Positions 1 through 7,267 of a DNA stretch of 13,977 nt are shown here, in pieces (the stretch's first letter is position 1; each line of letters begins with the position of its first letter). Origin of the DNA: Mycoemilia scoparia (lineage: Eukaryota; Kickxellomycota; Kickxellomycetes; Kickxellales; Kickxellaceae); assembly GCA_027575805.1 (NCBI GenBank), contig JANBPU010000379.1, forward strand, positions 1 through 13,977, written 5' to 3'. A program made the position numbers and the translations under genes. The notes below the pieces were generated by a model. The model worked only from the letters and a program-made list of their open reading frames with translations. It ran no database searches and was not told where the DNA came from.

Positions 1-99
1 TTTATAATAAAAGAGTGAATTGAAAAGTATTTATTGATATTACTATCATTGCAGTAAAATTAAATTATACATAGATACTTAAATGACCAAGCTTCATAC

Positions 100-210
100 C
101 ACCTCAGACAAAAATAGGTCTTCAGGGGTTGTATAGGAAATGGCTTGTAATTGGGCTAAACTCTGAGGACTCATTTCTTTCTACCTCACATCTGTTTTCA
201 AATGAAATTT
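100..210. repeat. Dispersed repeat family 1, copy A
   Basis: This stretch aligns with 2551-2665 in the same orientation. Shared blocks include CAGACAAAAAT at the left, TTGTATA in the middle (129-135 and 2574-2580), TGAGGA near 164-169, and ATTTCTTTCTACC at 173-185. The copies are clearly diverged with small indels, one of them three bases long. On the reverse strand both read into a protein-like segment with a common stop codon. Origin is unknown: it may be a mobile-element fragment or a duplicated gene end. Confidence 0.6.
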
Positions 211-259
211 CGCCATTTATCACTTGCTCATTTTTAAAGAGAATGTGAACTTTCACCAT
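122..259 (-). CDS. Candidate 45-aa small ORF inside a dispersed repeat
   Basis: An ATG at 259 (reverse strand) opens a 45-codon frame ending in TGA at 122-124. I do not recognise the peptide. It begins MVKVH, carries a charged middle (ENRCEVERNESS) and ends in LYNP. The diverged repeat copy at 2551-2665 shows the same VERN...SS...YN-stop ending in the corresponding frame, with a three-base length difference, so frame and stop are shared by two copies. The upstream end (VKVH) resembles KIH and HIH segments near 2748-2770 and 8896-8915. This suggests a decayed coding element or the last exon of a gene family. The frame is open for another 10 codons upstream of the ATG, so it could equally be an exon piece. 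No splice sites were clear. Coding status is unproven. Confidence 0.25.
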   Translation of the reverse strand: MVKVHILFKNEQVINGEISFENRCEVERNESSEFSPITSHFLYNP

Positions 260-800
260 TATAGTTATTAGTAAATACTGACTGATTTATTGGTATGCAA
301 TATACTTTCAATGTCAAACAATGAAGATGTAAATAATGTTCTCATTCATAGCTATTTTTGAAAGCTTTTCTACTTCTGTTCAAAATGTTGATGGATTGAT
401 ACATGTTCTATTCTTGTATTATACTTTATTATAAGACTTTACTGCTATTGTTGTGCCAACCATTATTTCCAAACAAATTGTTCAAGCTGACTTGTGATAG
501 CAAATTCTTTTTTGATAAACACCACTTTTTATTATATAAAAAAAACAACATCCCAGAAAGTCACCAGTCCAAAATGAAAATCAAAATAAACCAAAAAGTA
601 CTATCCAAAACCCCTATAAACCATATTGGATAAACTGAAAAAGGGAGGAGATGCTTACCATTAGACTTTATCCAAGTTCTAGTATTCTCTGGTAGCTACT
701 TGTCCCTTCCCTTTCATTTCAGCTATCTATTAAGACCCCAGTATTGATGAAAGCAGAAAAAACACTAGTAGGATGTTATGGCATGATGAGGTGATAGATT

Positions 801-1829
801 TCACTTCACTATAAAACCAGCAAGCCACTCCTTAACATCCTTATCTGAACAATCAGGAGCAATGAAAGCTTCCAGCCATTCAATAAATGGTGCTAATGTG
901 CTTCCAAAAAGCATTCCCTTTGAGATTTTAGGAAAGTTGAGGTGATTATGCTCAGCATAGGAAAAATACAGGAATGTAAGGTAATCAATGGCACTTCCAT
1001 AGGCCATAATATGGTGATCAATCTCACTAGTTGATCCTGCTTCTTGCTGTTGTTGCATGTTGGATTGGTGGGTTGATTGAGGCTTATAAAATTCACAAAA
1101 GTATTTATAAGCACAATAAACCAATTTTCCAAGCACTTTATTCTTTTCAACAAATTCTTGAGCAACTTTATGATTATGCTGAATATCATCCCTTTTTTCC
1201 TCACTTTGGGCATTCTGAAAATATTCATCCTTAGCCAATCTTATCAAATAAATCTGATGCCTTGCATAGTATTCAAATATGATGGACAGGTCAACAGGAA
1301 CTTCATGGTTAAACTCATTTGATACAACAAGCTCAGTTGTCTTATTGTCATGAATAATATGTGATATGGGAAATACTCCTGACTTATATGTCTGATTGAT
1401 TCCAGTTTCAAGCGCACTATATATTCTGGTATAGTCATTGGTATATCCATGCTCAACTATCCTCTTAATAATGTTTCCCTGCAAACCATAATCAATTGCC
1501 TGAACTATAGGGTATGTATTCATCCAGCTCTTTTTAGGTTCTACATGGTTAAGTTCGAAATACTTCTGGTCTGTAAAAATGTAGAGTGGATTGAGGCAAT
1601 CCTCTTTAATGCTTTTTTCAGGATCACATGTATTGTTAATATCATGGAATGCTATGGAGAAGATACTCATATTGAGAGGTATGCCAGAAGGCTTATCAGA
1701 AATAACACCCTGATTTGGAACTTGAAATGTTCCAGCCAGCTTGGAGTCATGATTACAATGTCCACCATTATTGCTTCCAGTTATCAAAAAGGAATAGGTT
1801 TCTTCTTCTGTTTTGATATGAGTGCTCAT
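801..1829 (-). CDS. Hypothetical protein, 342 aa, unrecognised
   Basis: This is an uninterrupted 342-codon frame with fungal-looking composition. The ATG at 1829 is certain for a contiguous gene because two stop codons in tandem (TAA TAA) lie immediately in front of it in frame. The leader upstream is C/T-rich, as is common for fungal genes. I do not recognise the family. There is no signal peptide and no membrane segment. Residues about 105-129 (TYPIVQAIDYGLQGN...VEHG) have the spacing of a divergent ankyrin repeat, and residues 152-190 (FPISHII...IIFEYYARH) could be a second degenerate unit. A Gln-rich low-complexity patch sits near 256-266. The C-terminal part (about 275-340) is rich in aromatic residues (YLTFLYFSYAEH, PFIEWLEAF) and probably helical. 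It is likely an intracellular, lineage-restricted protein. The function is unknown, and the ankyrin suggestion is weak. Confidence 0.7.
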   Translation of the reverse strand: MSTHIKTEEETYSFLITGSNNGGHCNHDSKLAGTFQVPNQGVISDKPSGIPLNMSIFSIAFHDINNTCDPEKSIKEDCLNPLYIFTDQKYFELNHVEPKKSWMNTYPIVQAIDYGLQGNIIKRIVEHGYTNDYTRIYSALETGINQTYKSGVFPISHIIHDNKTTELVVSNEFNHEVPVDLSIIFEYYARHQIYLIRLAKDEYFQNAQSEEKRDDIQHNHKVAQEFVEKNKVLGKLVYCAYKYFCEFYKPQSTHQSNMQQQQEAGSTSEIDHHIMAYGSAIDYLTFLYFSYAEHNHLNFPKISKGMLFGSTLAPFIEWLEAFIAPDCSDKDVKEWLAGFIVK

Positions 1830-2142
1830 TTATTAGACACAGAGGAAAGGAAAGAAGAAAAAAGGTTGGGATTGTATCAGAATAGTGGGTGAGAGCACTT
1901 TTGGTTTGTGTAACTGGCTTTGGGGTTTTTGGTGAGGTGAGGTTGGAATGGGAGGGAAAAGATAGTAGTGTAGATAAAGTTTCCTAAAAATGTGGAAAGC
2001 AAGCTACAATTTATACAATTTTCAGTTTCACATTCAAAATATAGTTAGTACTAACATCCAACATTACTTATCCTCACCAAAAGGTATAATATCCCTACTA
2101 CTGATTTCACCAAAAGATGAGAATTTTTTTTGCTTTGGGGCA
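1830..2142 (-). promoter_or_regulatory. Promoter and C/T-rich leader of the 342-aa gene
   Basis: Reading the reverse strand toward the ATG at 1829, the 150 nt before it are strongly pyrimidine-rich (runs such as CTTTTCCCTCCC and CTTCTTTCCTTTCC), the usual look of a fungal 5' leader. No clear TATA box or CCAAT box is placed well enough to call. The region is identified by position and composition only. Confidence 0.4.
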
Positions 2143-2362
2143 ATGTAAAACATATACCAATTTTTCCTAAACTAAAGAGCATGATTATACTTAAGTACTC
2201 TAGTAACAAATTCCAAATAATCATTGAATTTGAGGGCAGTATTGATTTACCATTTTTTTGTAAAATATTTTTGTGCTGTTACTATCTTTGTAGTATAAAA
2301 TTAACAAGGGAAAGAGATTGATTTGAGGAAAACCTGTATATGATGAAAAAATGGTATTTTTT

Positions 2363-2753
2363 GGCCTTTGGCAAAAGTTGTAATAACTATTCTTATTGGC
2401 GGCCAAAATAGGATCTTATTTTTCTGTAAAACATTTTTTTGTATAAACCAATTTTTCACATAAAATATTGTTAGAAAATAAAAAAAATGGTAAGGCAAAG
2501 AAAATAGTTTCTAAAAAATTTATGGTAGGGGTTAAAGCACATAATGTTTCAGACAAAAATGAGCTCCTAGGAGTTGTATACCAATTGGTTTAGGATTGAG
2601 CCAAGATTTGAGGATCTACTATTTCTTTCTACCAAATATTTGGTCACTAGTAATCAAATGCAAGGAAGGCAGAGGTGAATCCTCATATCTTGGTCAAATA
2701 ACAGGTCATTTAATACGCAATTCCTGGGGGGGAAGGCTTTTTTGCCAAAGGCC
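2363..2753. repeat. 14-bp perfect inverted repeat bounding 390 bp
   Basis: GGCCTTTGGCAAAA at 2363-2376 recurs in reverse complement at 2740-2753. The match does not extend beyond 14 bp in a clear way, and the flanks show no obvious target-site duplication. It might mark the ends of a small non-autonomous element that contains the family 1 copy B, but could also be chance in repeat-dense DNA. Confidence 0.35.
2551..2665. repeat. Dispersed repeat family 1, copy B
   Basis: This is the partner of the copy at 100-210, in the same orientation. Shared blocks are AGACAAAAAT, the TTGTATA block and ATTTCTTTCTACC. The reverse strand reads VERN...SS...YN followed by a stop, parallel to copy A. Upstream on that strand (2786-2660) another frame contains KIHKAFGKK and ends in TGA, so the two protein-like parts are now in different frames, as expected of a decayed coding sequence. 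Confidence 0.6.
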
Positions 2754-2849
2754 TTGTGAATTTTGATTGTATAGTATTTCTTTTACTTAATAATTTCCGT
2801 GTTTAAAAAATAAGAAATAAGAAAGGGATACCTTTTATATTTATTGGAC

Positions 2850-4199
2850 TTAGAAATTGAATCTTTCACCCAGTTTGCTTCTTCGTCTTCTTTCTTGAGT
2901 TCCATCAGTAGGCCTGGTACCAACATTTGTATATTCAGTAGAATTGGTTTGTTGTTGTGGTGGTGGTGGTGGCTGGAAAGATGAAGATGGTTGTGCTTGT
3001 GGTGAAGGATATTGATTTGTGTTGGAATCGCCACTACTACTGTTTGTGTTCCTCGTACTTATGTTTTGAGGTGGAGGCACATCAACTCTCTCACGGCTAC
3101 AAATATAAAAATAAACACAAAAGCAAAGGTTAAAATGATAATAACAACAGCGAAGTATCATTGTTTTAATTCTATGGAGTGTAATGGATGGATGGTTACT
3201 TACCAAATGGGACAAGTTCCGTGTTCTTTAAACCACTCTGCACCACAATCAGAATGAACAAGGTGTTTGCATGGCATCTCCAAGACAGTTTCGCCGCTTT
3301 CAAGTTCTGCCAAACAAACAGGACATTTGGCATTTTTTGCCACATCTTCGGGATTCACTTTGCGTCTAGGTAACCTGTTTATTGAGTCTTGGCTTGCAGG
3401 TGGTGGTCCGCCACTTCCATCATAGGCATTCATTTGCCGAGTGATTATATCTCCAATTATATTTGGATCATCGCTGAAATCTCCACTGACGATAACTCCA
3501 GTTCCTAAAAATCCTGGGGTGTGGTCATTCTGATGATGGTTGTGGCGATGGGTATGGTGGTTATGAAGGTTGTTGTGATGGCTATTTTGTCCGGGTCTAT
3601 TACCAAAACCAACAACCTGGATAACATTATTGGCACGACTTCCTCCTCCAATGGCATTACGATTTCCAGAGGAAAATCTGTGTATAGATGCTGTACCATT
3701 GAAATGATGAACTTGATCACTTGATTGTAAAATTGCGTTTACAATAGCATCAAAAGCAGGAGTATTTGAAGAAGTATGATTAAAATTTCCAAAGCTGATG
3801 TTTTGAACATTATTATAGCTTCTTCTCAAATTCGAGGGGCCCGCACCACTACCATGACCTCTGAATCCTCGTATATTTCCTGGTGTCCCGCCATAATTAT
3901 AACCCATTCTTGAAGAGTTCTATAAATAATTTTCAACAACAGATACATAGTTATTAAGAACTTAGCAATAATACAAAAAAACGATGGGGGAACTATAACG
4001 ATAACTGCCTGTTTTCAAGTATAAATTAAAGGCTCTGTTAAGAAATATGTATATATAAATATACTTAGGAACTTACACTTTGATCTGCAAGTACACATCT
4101 CGGGCAATATTCTTCAAGAATCATTCCAAAGTCAACAATATCATTGCACCTGCGGCATTGAAATCCTCTACCTCCGCCTCCTGATTGCCTCTGTGACAT
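2850..4199 (-). CDS. RING-H2 E3 ubiquitin-protein ligase, RNF115/RNF126-like (3 exons)
   Basis: Exons on the reverse strand are 4199-4077, 3919-3204 and 3096-2850, giving 361 aa. Introns are 157 nt (GTAAGT...TATAG) and 107 nt (GTAAGT...TTGTAG). The N-terminus carries a zinc ribbon with Cys15-x2-Cys18 and Cys32-x2-Cys35, as in the RNF115/126 family. A long Gly/Asn/His-rich linker follows, with a histidine cluster near 154-171. The RING-H2 domain spans 240-280 (Cys240, Cys243, Cys258, His260, His263, Cys266, Cys277, Cys280). The tail is Pro/Gln/Ser-rich and ends with an RRRR cluster. Members of this family accept ubiquitin-charged E2 through the RING, and the zinc ribbon binds ubiquitin or clients. 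Start: the ATG at 4199 puts the zinc ribbon at the N-terminus as usual. An in-frame ATG at 4331 would add 44 mostly hydrophobic residues and is less likely. An AATAAA hexamer lies just after the stop (2845-2840). Confidence 0.9.
3097..3203 (-). other. Intron 2 of the RING ligase gene (107 nt)
   Basis: The donor is GTAAGT at 3203-3198 and the acceptor TTGTAG ends at 3097. It interrupts a codon after two bases (TG|C), so splicing restores the last zinc-binding cysteine of CPIC. If the intron is kept, the codon becomes TGG (Trp) followed at once by TAA, which removes that cysteine and the whole tail. Confidence 0.88.
3920..4076 (-). other. Intron 1 of the RING ligase gene (157 nt)
   Basis: The donor is GTAAGT at 4076-4071 and the acceptor TTATAG ends at 3920, in phase 0. 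A TTAATAAC segment near 3955 could be the branch site. A nearer AG around 4033 would run straight into a stop codon, so the distal acceptor is chosen. The downstream exon then begins NSSRMGYNYGG. Confidence 0.8.
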
Positions 4200-4822
4200 T
4201 TTAGAATGCAAGCAAACTCCTTGATATTTATATATGAGCACTTTAAGAATAAGTAGGGAGGGAACCAGATAAAAGCCGCGATAAAAAAGTAGCGATAATA
4301 TGAATGATAAAAGAAAAGGGTAAAAATGCAATGATAGATAGAAAAGCTATGCCTTTTGCTATTTTTGTGCCTACCTTTGATACTGTTTCTTCTGCTTAAG
4401 ATTATATAAAGGTAAAAGAAGTCAAATGTTTCTAATCCCAATATCAGTTGTATTTATCAGTGTATTAGCAATGACTCTTTTTTGCATGCACACAAACACA
4501 CACACACAGAGAGAGAGATTTTTGGCTCATTAGCTAGCTTTATATAGCCAATATTTTTACAATTTGTGAGGAAGCAACTGCAATTGCAAGTATTGGTGAT
4601 CACATGCATTTACCATTGTAATGTGTTTTTACAGTGATAGTGAGAGTGCATGTTCCAAGCCAATTCGGTTTTTTACATTAGCTTCTTTACATTTATTGCT
4701 CAATAGTATTTGCATAGAGAAAACAATATATATTGCAGTTTCATGAGAATCTGCATCTGCTTTTTTATCAATAAATGCGGGTACAACATCTTGTGATTCT
4801 GATTATAAACTTGGCTTTTATT
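4200..4822. other. Intergenic region upstream of the RING ligase gene
   Basis: No gene is supported. It includes the promoter of the ligase gene (transcribed leftward) and a CA/GA microsatellite at 4489-4518. A small palindromic patch at about 4523-4553 pairs TTGGCT with AGCCAA around TAGCTAGCT. No TATA box can be called with confidence. Confidence 0.5.
4489..4518. repeat. CA then GA microsatellite
   Basis: An alternating CA tract with one interruption (CACACAAACACACACACACA) passes directly into five GA units. Confidence 0.85.
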
Positions 4823-5008
4823 CTATAAGTTAAAGTTAATTTCAAGGTTTATGGCAATGATTATTTTTGATTGATGTTTGTTTAATTCTTCAGTTTGAAT
4901 TATAATCTGTTTAACCAATAAAGTGAGTGAATCAAATAAATCTTTATTTATATATGCTGGCGAAAAAGTCCAGGTAGTATACTCTATAGCATTGAAATCT
5001 AATAACAA
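4823..5008 (-). pseudogene. Protein-like relic, copy 1 (FSPAY ... TLLVKQ)
   Basis: A 61-codon frame on the reverse strand contains YTTWTFSPAY followed by TLLVKQ. A second locus at 13495-13701 contains DYKLQVFSPTF followed by TLLLNQ, with a four-codon gap between the two motifs. The nucleotides match as well: 4908-4926 and 13513-13531 differ by two single-base indels over 19-20 bases (TTTAAC and AATAAAGTG blocks). Similarity at protein level with a gap of whole codons suggests a common coding ancestor. I cannot name it. Both copies lie beside a foldback element. It may be an exon of an unseen gene family, but the short frame and the absence of splice support favour a relic. Confidence 0.35.
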
Positions 5009-5043
5009 AAGAATTTGATCACTTTAATAAAAAATTCAACTTT

Positions 5044-5180
5044 TGATATAATATTGATAATAATTTTTGAAGGGTGAATGTTTACTAATTAAACTGGACA
5101 TCCATTTGGCTGTGATTGCCCCTATAGTCATTGGTCACCAAAATTTACCCTTCGAAAATTATGATCCATATTTATAAATT
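5044..5180. mobile_element. Foldback (MITE-like) element, copy A
   Basis: Imperfect terminal inverted repeats of about 35 bp (5044-5079 against 5143-5180; inner blocks TTTTTGAAGGGTGAAT and ATTTACCCTTCGAAAA) enclose a centre with a 33-bp core at 5103-5135. The core begins CATTTGGCTGTGATTGC and ends in TCATTGG. It matches copies at 9236-9268 (29 of 33) and 13434-13466 (29 of 33). The core is itself an inverted repeat, so the element can fold nearly end to end. No transposase is encoded. Exact ends and target duplication are uncertain. Confidence 0.65.
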
Positions 5181-5304
5181 TAGGTAAATACTTTAATACA
5201 TTTATCAATTTAAACACATGTCCACACGCATACACAATGCGAACAAAAAAATATGTATATTATAATATAAATTAAAGTTAAATGTATAGTAATTGCAAAA
5301 AAAC

Positions 5305-6585
5305 CTAGAGTTTCACGGTCTTGCTAGTTCTCTTTTTACGGCCAAAAGTATACTGACTAGGCCATTTTACAAACAAATCCAGATCCTCTGCAGCATTAAG
5401 GGCAAATGTAGGATCTCTAAGGAACTGGCGGCCAATGAACACGGCATCAGCCTTGCCTTCCTCAACGATCTGGTTAGCCTGTTTACCATTAACAATGATA
5501 CCAACGGCGCCAGTCAAGACCTGAGGATTAGCCTGACGAAGCTCGTCAGATAAAAATACCTGATAACCAGGACCAGGCGAAATCTTTTGGTTAGGATGGT
5601 TACCACCACTAGAACAATCAATCAAATCAACGCCTTCTTGGGCAAGGATCTTTGAAATCTCAATCGTATCCTTAATGGTATTTCCACCGGTGGGTACTTC
5701 ATTAGTAGATTCCACCCACTCAGTGCACGAGAGACGAACAAATAGTGGTTTAGTTTGAGGAATGACTTTTCTTATTCCCTGAACAATCTCAACCAATAGA
5801 CGTGCGCGATTTTCCAAAGACTTGCCACCATACTGGTCGGTGCGGAAATTTGAAACAGGAGAAAGGAACTCGCTGATCAAGTAGCCATGAGCACCGTGGA
5901 TTTCAATAACATCAAACCCGGCCTGATCTGCCCGTTTTGCGGCATTTATAAAATCGTTCTTGATATCTTGGATTTGCTGGATGGTCAGTTCTTTTGGGGT
6001 CCAATGGTTTTTGTCGTAGGATATTGCTGAGGGGGCGACAATGTCTTCGGGCCAACCCCCCTTGTCTGTATCGGCCTTGTTCTTGTCGGGGCTGGTGATT
6101 GTCCATGGCTGGTTGGTTGATGCTTTACGGCCAGCATGAGCTATTTGAATTGCAGCTACGGATTCTTGGGAGTGAATAAAGTTTGTGATTTTCTGGAGTT
6201 GAGGAATATGCTCGTCTTTCCAGATTCCAGTACAGCCGGGGGTGATACGGCCATTGGGAGATACACCAGTGGCCTCCATCATCACCAAGCCTGCTCCATG
6301 TAGTGCGAATTGGCCAAGATGGACAAGATGGAAGTCGTTGGCAAAACCATCCTTGGCAGAGTACATGCACATCGGGGAGACCCAGATACGGTTCTTGATC
6401 GTCACATTACGGATCTTGAGAGGTTGGTATAGCTTGGGTACTTTGGTCGGAGTTTTGTAGTCGGGATCAACGAATTTTAGGCTATAGTCAACGGGTGTTG
6501 GATCAATGACAGTTCCGGCGGGAATTACCTGCTTTTCGATGTAGGATGCGGGAGAAGTTTCCTTGGTCTGTTCAGAGTAAGTCAT
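5305..6585 (-). CDS. NAD(P)H-dependent flavin oxidoreductase, class III old yellow enzyme (YqjM-like ene-reductase)
   Basis: FMN enzyme that reduces activated C=C bonds of enones and similar electrophiles with NAD(P)H, probably cytosolic. From the ATG at 6585 it has 426 aa, with an (alpha/beta)8 barrel from about residue 50. The class III signature SPMCMYS holds Cys73 and Tyr75, which in YqjM tune the flavin and bind substrate. EIHGAHGYL holds His230, His233 (substrate anion binding) and Tyr235 (proton donor). The pattern FLSPVSNFRTDQYGG follows, and FIGRQFLRDP near the end is the FMN-phosphate region. YqjM itself has 338 aa; the extra length is an N-terminal extension of about 50 residues and insertions. 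An in-frame ATG at 6741 would add 52 residues, but these run through a C12-T-C6 tract and resemble a leader, so 6585 is preferred. The stop TAG is at 5305-5307. The gene is richer in GC than its surroundings. Confidence 0.93.
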   Translation of the reverse strand: MTYSEQTKETSPASYIEKQVIPAGTVIDPTPVDYSLKFVDPDYKTPTKVPKLYQPLKIRNVTIKNRIWVSPMCMYSAKDGFANDFHLVHLGQFALHGAGLVMMEATGVSPNGRITPGCTGIWKDEHIPQLQKITNFIHSQESVAAIQIAHAGRKASTNQPWTITSPDKNKADTDKGGWPEDIVAPSAISYDKNHWTPKELTIQQIQDIKNDFINAAKRADQAGFDVIEIHGAHGYLISEFLSPVSNFRTDQYGGKSLENRARLLVEIVQGIRKVIPQTKPLFVRLSCTEWVESTNEVPTGGNTIKDTIEISKILAQEGVDLIDCSSGGNHPNQKISPGPGYQVFLSDELRQANPQVLTGAVGIIVNGKQANQIVEEGKADAVFIGRQFLRDPTFALNAAEDLDLFVKWPSQYTFGRKKRTSKTVKL

Positions 6586-6620
6586 ACTGGCGAAGAGAAG
6601 ACTGCTGTTGATGTTTTTGA

Positions 6621-6639
6621 GGGGGGAGGGGGGGGGGGG
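6621..6639. repeat. G6-A-G12 homopurine tract
   Basis: A run of six G, one A and twelve G on the plus strand lies 36-54 nt upstream of the preferred reductase start. Transcribed as C12-T-C6 it is probably part of the pyrimidine-rich 5' leader. If the upstream ATG at 6741 were used it would code for PPPPSP and any change in run length would shift the frame. Confidence 0.8.
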
Positions 6640-6741
6640 AGAATATTTGTACAGAAATGAAGATATCGAGTAATGGATACCAGGAGCGCAAAGAAGATGT
6701 TTATACAGATAAACAAAGGCCGCGATGAAAGTAAAACACAA

Positions 6742-7042
6742 TAGACTTAGGGTGATAGCAATCTGAGGGAATGAGTCTACTGCACCCTGTCTTAAATACC
6801 AAAATTTGCAACTGGATTAGTAATTCAGGATCCCACACCAGAATGGTGATCGCATCATTTGTTGAATAGATATCGTTTTAAAGTGAACGAGTGTAGATGA
6901 CAAACCATTAATCACAAATTTGCATATCACGTGATCAATACAGTTGATGATGGTTGGTTACTCGGAGTTCAGACTTCCCACCCCATCAACTGTGTGGTAC
7001 CTTTAACAGCCAGTGGGGAACCGTAGCCAAGGAAAGGGGGCA
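6742..7042 (-). promoter_or_regulatory. Upstream region of the ene-reductase with CACGTG palindrome
   Basis: On the reverse strand a TATA-like TATTTAAG sits at 6798-6791. Farther upstream is the perfect 10-bp palindrome ATCACGTGAT at 6926-6935, which contains the CACGTG E-box bound by fungal bHLH factors such as Cbf1 and Pho4. Binding here is an inference from the motif only. The TATA-like site is about 205 nt upstream of the preferred start, giving room for a leader of some 175 nt that includes the C-rich tract. Confidence 0.35.
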
Positions 7043-7267
7043 TTATAGTGAACCTAAAGTATGGGTTTGCATGTAATAGGCCAACACTGGTTTATTGCTG
7101 GGATATTGGGGTGGGGACGGAAAAAAGGCAGTGTAGTTGGCCGTGGCAGCGATGACTACTTCTGCTCCAGTCATCGCAGTGCCTATAAGTTTATATTTGC
7201 CATACAAATTTGATGCTGATTTTTGGTGTAGTAGGGAAATTACGAAGAGGTCTAATAGTAATTTCAT
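7043..7267 (-). CDS. Small ORF with signal-peptide-like N-terminus (74 aa), doubtful
   Basis: A 74-codon frame starts MKLLLDLFVISLL, which looks like the hydrophobic core of a signal peptide, followed by a Pro/Tyr-containing middle (FFPSPPQYPSNKP). It has no recognisable domain and no cysteines, unlike most small secreted fungal effectors. A perfect hairpin (7149-7177) lies inside it. There are no clear splice sites to extend it. It may be chance; listed because the N-terminus is suggestive. Confidence 0.18.
   Translation of the reverse strand: MKLLLDLFVISLLHQKSASNLYGKYKLIGTAMTGAEVVIAATANYTAFFPSPPQYPSNKPVLAYYMQTHTLGSL
7149..7177. other. Perfect 9-bp inverted repeat with 11-nt loop
   Basis: GCGATGACT at 7149-7157 pairs with AGTCATCGC at 7169-7177 around an 11-nt loop. 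With one bulge the pairing can continue outward (GGCA against TGCC). It is the strongest compact hairpin noticed in the intergenic DNA. It is not followed by a T run, and its role is unknown. The ATGACT halves also resemble AP-1/Gcn4 half sites. Confidence 0.5.

Larger units (their letters stand above)
1..800. other. Intergenic region downstream of the 342-aa gene, no large gene
   Basis: No convincing long coding region is present on either strand. The stretch holds a diverged dispersed repeat (about 100-210), a 45-codon minus-strand small ORF within it (122-259), and otherwise AT-rich DNA. A minus-strand AATAAA hexamer lies near 30-36, roughly 90 nt beyond the small ORF's stop, and could serve as a polyadenylation signal for a minus-strand transcript. 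The part from about 640 to 800 is presumably the 3' untranslated region of the gene ending at 801. A plus-strand 76-codon open frame at 403-633 is lysine- and leucine-rich, low in complexity, and looks like chance. Confidence 0.6.
2143..2849. other. AT-rich intergenic DNA with direct and inverted repeats
   Basis: No gene is seen. Homopolymeric T runs are frequent. An imperfect direct repeat pairs 2144-2166 with 2425-2458 (TGTAAAACAT ... ACCAATTTTTC). A perfect 14-bp inverted repeat pairs 2363-2376 with 2740-2753 (GGCCTTTGGCAAAA). A smaller inverted repeat (TATTTTttGGCC / GGCCAAAATA) spans 2355-2410. Dispersed repeat family 1 copy B occupies 2551-2665. On the reverse strand 2786-2660 is open with a KIHKAF segment that resembles one near 8896-8915. 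The whole looks like layered decayed repeats. Confidence 0.55.

Noticed and set aside
403..633. 76-codon plus-strand frame
   Set aside because: Low-complexity, Lys/Leu/Phe-rich translation of AT-rich DNA with no motif and no conserved partner in the window.
635..658. GTAAGC ... TTTTTCAG pair on the reverse strand as an intron
   Set aside because: The interval is 24 nt, too short for a spliceosomal intron, and the flanking frames are not coding.
4200..4331. Longer N-terminus of the RING ligase from an ATG at 4331
   Set aside because: It would add 44 hydrophobic residues in front of the zinc ribbon, unlike RNF115/126 relatives, in which the ribbon is near the N-terminus.
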